DNA of 64,000 nucleotides from Stereocaulon alpinum. Lineage: Eukaryota; Ascomycota; Lecanoromycetes; Lecanorales; Stereocaulaceae. A program made the position numbers and the translations under genes. Each line of letters starts with the position of its first letter. Position 1 is the stretch's first letter. Under the pieces are notes generated by a model. That model saw only the letters and a list, made by a program, of their open reading frames with translations. It was not told the DNA's origin and searched no databases. The stretch covers positions 1 to 64,000 of the forward strand of contig JAEUBA010000038.1 of the NCBI GenBank assembly GCA_018257865.1. The letters are read 5' to 3'. Below, piece by piece: positions 61,501-64,000 of this stretch.

Positions 61501-61612
61501 GTCTCCTTTCTTATCCTTTACCTAGGTTAAGCTTCTAACAGATCTTATTAATAAGGTTAAAATTAAGTCCGCCTTAGCGAATATCTATAATAGAGATATT
61601 ATTATCTCTATT
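58535..61612 (-). pseudogene. EGT1: Ergothioneine synthase Egt1, 5' end disabled by RIP
   Basis: Exons 61239-60563, 60313-59831, 59770-59116, 59064-58790, 58734-58653 and 58604-58535 are intact and in phase, following an exon ending at 61,332. Order matches fungal Egt1. First comes an EgtD-like methyltransferase (IELGSG continuing NLRKVN across an intron, YYALDLSRSELERTL, MGSSIGN), which makes hercynine from histidine. Then a DinB-type region (FYLGHIPAFFDAH) with the iron motif HEVMHLET, and an FGE-sulfatase-like sulfoxide synthase (RYFGWDNEKPRRSVDVP, GGVWEWTSS, GGSWATHPRVAGRKTF, NWYQRNYP). In the first exon, homologous codons continue past 61,500 (DIR, GGLNFNL, KLNLGKG, ERRLPILLLYN), but three in-frame stops occur at 61,574-61,576, 61,535-61,537 and 61,511-61,513, and no ATG remains. 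The change falls inside a RIP-mutated tandem duplication. A rescued downstream start would lack part of the methyltransferase. Confidence 0.85.
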
Positions 61613-62345
61613 TTATAGCGCTATTATTAATAGAGGTAAGGAATAATAATATAAGAAAGTTTAGAAAGTAGTAATATAAAATAACCTTATAACTTTCTAT
61701 AGCTAAGGGTAGTTATAAGGCTGTTTTAATTACTAAGTAATATAATCTCTATTTAGATTTCTTAATAACTAGATTACGTCCGGGACTTCCGCTTAAAAGG
61801 ATAGATTCCGTTAGCAAGGTCTGGAAAGCGTATAAAGTACTAAAATATAGTCTAGGGGAAACCCTTAACGGCTTAGCTATAGTCGTTAGATAGTATTCGT
61901 TAAGGTAAGTAATATCCTCAAACAGGTTTAAGCCCTGCTGGTTATAGAGTAGAAGTATAGGAAGTCTCCTTTCTTATCCTTTACCTAAGTTAAGCTTCTA
62001 ACGGATCTTATTAATAAGGTTAAAATTAAGTCCGCCTTAGCGAATATCTATAATAGAGATATTATTATCTCTATTTTACAGCGCTATTATTAATAGAGGT
62101 AAGGAATAATAATATAAGAAAGCTTAGAAAGTAGTAATATAAAATAACCTTATAACTTTCTATAGCTAAGGGTAGTTATAAGGCTATTTTAATTACTAAG
62201 TAATATAATCTCTGTTTAGATTTCTTAATAACTAGATTACGTCTGGGACTTCCGCTTAAAAGGATAGATTCTATTAGCAAGGTCTAGAAAGCGTGTAAAG
62301 TACTAAAATACAGTCTAGGGGAAACCCTTGACGGCTTAGCCATAG
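61420..62345. repeat. 463-bp tandem duplication, RIP-mutated
   Basis: Copy 1 (61,420-61,882) and copy 2 (61,883-62,345) are equal in length with no indels seen. They run from TCGTCAGATAG (TCGTTAGATAG) to GGCTTAGCTATAG (GGCTTAGCCATAG). Nearly all differences I compared are C/T or G/A transitions; one C/G was noted. AT-shift and TpG/CpA loss are strong from 61,500 to about 62,290 and stop sharply at both edges. The unit carries the EGT1 5' coding end and upstream sequence. Confidence 0.9.
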
Positions 62346-63330
62346 ACTGCCGCGAAGCCAACCAATCGACCCCATCCTCAGCCCGCGGGGCAACTCAAGC
62401 GATCTGCGCGCAGAGAGCGCTGGTAGAGGACATGGAATATGGCGGGGCGGATAGAGTGTCTTCGTACGGCCGAAGCCAAAGCTACGAGAACTTTCTCCAA
62501 AGGAAAAAGTCCCAGCACGAAAATGAACGAGGGGCAGATGATGCCTGGAGACGGTACGTTAGCGTCTGTCGGGCGTCATGTGGGTGCTTAGTGCTTAGTG
62601 CTTAGTGCTGATGGATAATTGCATTACGGAATGCCAATTGCCAATGGTGTCTTTCCATTATTACCTCGAATGCAACTACCCCTGACAGCTCAATGGAATC
62701 ATGTGCACTGTTGTCCCACTGAGAAAGATTCATAATCAGCCGAGGTCGTGCATGAGGCTGGTGCCTGCGCTTCAACTGCTGGGAAGCGCCATTGGCCCCT
62801 GGAAGGCTTGGCAACGCAGGGGCCTCGCTGTTCGTGAGTAAGGTAGCTAAGGTAATCATCAGAACATGAGGACATGGCAATGATGTGAGTTGTACCTGTA
62901 TCTATTCGGAAATGACGTTATTATTAACAAAGTCGTAATGCTTCTGCAATTAGCCGCTTCATTCGCAAAGTGAGAATTCGCGTGATGGAGAAGAGAGTGA
63001 TCTGCCTGCAAGAGTTGAAAAGAGTGTCTCGATCTGCAAAATTATCTTCACTCGATTGGGCATCAGCTAATTCTTAAGCAAAATAATTTATCAGCTGCGA
63101 TCGAAGACGGGACACTACTCTCGGCTGAGAAGAAATTCGAATCCAAGGCGCGATAAGCACGTGCTTCTACATTCCCAAAGACCGTGGAATGTGCCTTTGT
63201 TTATATCCTATTTACAGCTCATCCACGTCCAAATGTTTCGTTAGATCGGCTAGGTCAAAACAGATCTTGTTGATGGTAGCATTATGTGCATGAAAGTCTA
63301 TAGTGCTGAGATTAATGACACCTAATTCAA
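62346..63330. other. Intergenic, former EGT1 upstream region
   Basis: 985 bp of normal composition. A short GCTTAGT repeat (three units) sits at 62,585-62,608. No convincing gene: one minus-strand frame at 62,602-62,880 has no recognisable motif. It would also hold the 3' flank of the Pir gene. Confidence 0.4.
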
Positions 63331-64000
63331 TTAGCTGGGCCTAAGGCTACCCAAACGCCGTCCCCGTTTCCCATCATTACCTCCCCTTTTCACAGAAGTA
63401 CTCTGACATTGCTGCAGCTCAACAACCGTGATGGTAACAGCATTGCACTGTTGGGCCCAATGACGGTCGTACAGGTTGTAGAAGTCGCCACTCAAGCATT
63501 GATAGAAGATGTTGGAGCCACCAAGCGCAAGGGATCCATTCCCACAGAAGGAGAAGCCGGCGGTAAAGATAGACTCAGATTGAGGAGGCGCGTCAAATTG
63601 GAATTGGAAGTTGGATGCGATGTAGCCTGTGCGTCCCTTTGAATCTTTCAGGATATTGTTCTCAAGGGTGATCTCGAGATTGCCTTCAGTAGCACAAGTA
63701 ACCATCTTGTTACTCGCTGGAGAAGCAGCAGGTGCCGCGGGAGCAGGATTTGCAGCCATTTGGGCAGCTGGAGCTTCTGAGACTGGTGTCGGGGTGGCCA
63801 TCGCCATTGTTGGGGCCTGGGGCTGTCCGTCTTTGAACTCGGCGACGGGTGCCAATGTCGTCTGGACCTGGATCTGGCCATCATTGATTTGGTTGGCGAT
63901 TGGCATCATGATCTTGGTCTGCATGCCTGCTTGTATCTGACCATCACCAATTTGGGCGACGGCTCCGTGGGTGACTTGAGCCTGGCCACTAGTGATCGAA
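63331..64000 (-). CDS. Pir-type cell-wall protein, 5' truncated by window edge
   Basis: The frame is open from the right edge to a stop at 63,331 (at least 222 aa). Near the edge are Pir-like repeats: SITSGQAQV, AQIGDGQIQ, NQINDGQIQ and EFKDGQPQ. In Pir proteins the Gln of such repeats can be ester-linked to beta-1,3-glucan. A Pro/Ala spacer follows, then the conserved four-cysteine C-terminal domain: CATEGNLEITLENNIL, LKDSKGRTGYIASNFQFQFD, FCGNGSLALGGSNIFYQCLS and FYNLYD...QQC. After the last conserved Cys a basic extension ends GKRGRRLGSLRPS, longer than usual. The N-terminus with signal peptide and Kex2 site lies outside the window. It is secreted and wall-bound by family knowledge. Confidence 0.88.
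   Translation of the reverse strand, partial: SITSGQAQVTHGAVAQIGDGQIQAGMQTKIMMPIANQINDGQIQVQTTLAPVAEFKDGQPQAPTMAMATPTPVSEAPAAQMAANPAPAAPAASPASNKMVTCATEGNLEITLENNILKDSKGRTGYIASNFQFQFDAPPQSESIFTAGFSFCGNGSLALGGSNIFYQCLSGDFYNLYDRHWAQQCNAVTITVVELQQCQSTSVKRGGNDGKRGRRLGSLRPS

Noticed and set aside
61500..62345. An AT-rich transposon insertion in EGT1
   Set aside because: The AT-rich segment still encodes recognisable Egt1 codons through its stops and exists as two equal copies, so RIP of a duplication explains it better than an insertion.
62602..62880. A 92-codon minus-strand frame upstream of EGT1
   Set aside because: No motif, no signal peptide, and overlap with a small simple repeat; I cannot support it as a gene.

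Overview
The window is filamentous ascomycete (Pezizomycotina) nuclear DNA. Genes carry short GT-AG introns of about 46-97 nt, often with a CTRAC-type branch site. Products include a highly reducing polyketide synthase, SAT4-type membrane proteins, a NACHT-ankyrin receptor, a Pir cell-wall protein, PEX12, DcpS and a fused Egt1. The genome shows repeat-induced point mutation (RIP). I cannot name the species.

Layout. (1) 1 to about 22,200 is a nested graveyard of transposons. TpG and CpA are almost absent and TpA is in excess, so stop codons are everywhere and ATG is nearly missing; this is the RIP signature. From left to right: a Helitron whose exact 3' end (hairpin plus CTAG) sits inside a Tad1-like LINE; a Copia-type LTR retrotransposon with a half-tRNA primer site, whose right LTR is split by a 981-bp terminal-repeat miniature element (TRIM) with a clean 5-bp target duplication; two Gypsy gag fragments; and a second LINE 3' end. 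(2) 22,200-43,800 is a secondary-metabolism neighbourhood: a dead SAT4-family gene, a 3,187-aa HR-PKS with a C-terminal carnitine acyltransferase (cAT) domain, a second SAT4-family gene, a foldback element, an alpha/beta hydrolase, and a divergently transcribed MFS exporter. (3) 44,185-58,200 is mostly housekeeping and conserved genes: PEX12, two small secreted cysteine-rich proteins (one frameshifted), DcpS, a NACHT-ankyrin protein and two conserved proteins of unknown function. (4) 58,535-62,345 holds an ergothioneine synthase gene (EGT1) whose 5' end lies in an exact 463-bp tandem duplication that has been RIP-mutated, leaving three in-frame stops in the N-terminal coding part. (5) The right edge cuts a Pir-type cell-wall protein.

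How the genes may work together (inference). The PKS builds a reduced, possibly C-methylated chain on its ACP and has its own cAT domain for off-loading. The hydrolase could cut or trim the ester product, and the MFS protein could export it. No cluster transcription factor was seen, and cluster membership rests only on proximity. The PKS lies about 2.4 kb from the RIP-mutated block, so local heterochromatin could affect its expression. The most unusual observation is EGT1, where a small tandem duplication appears to have triggered RIP and killed a conserved metabolic gene.
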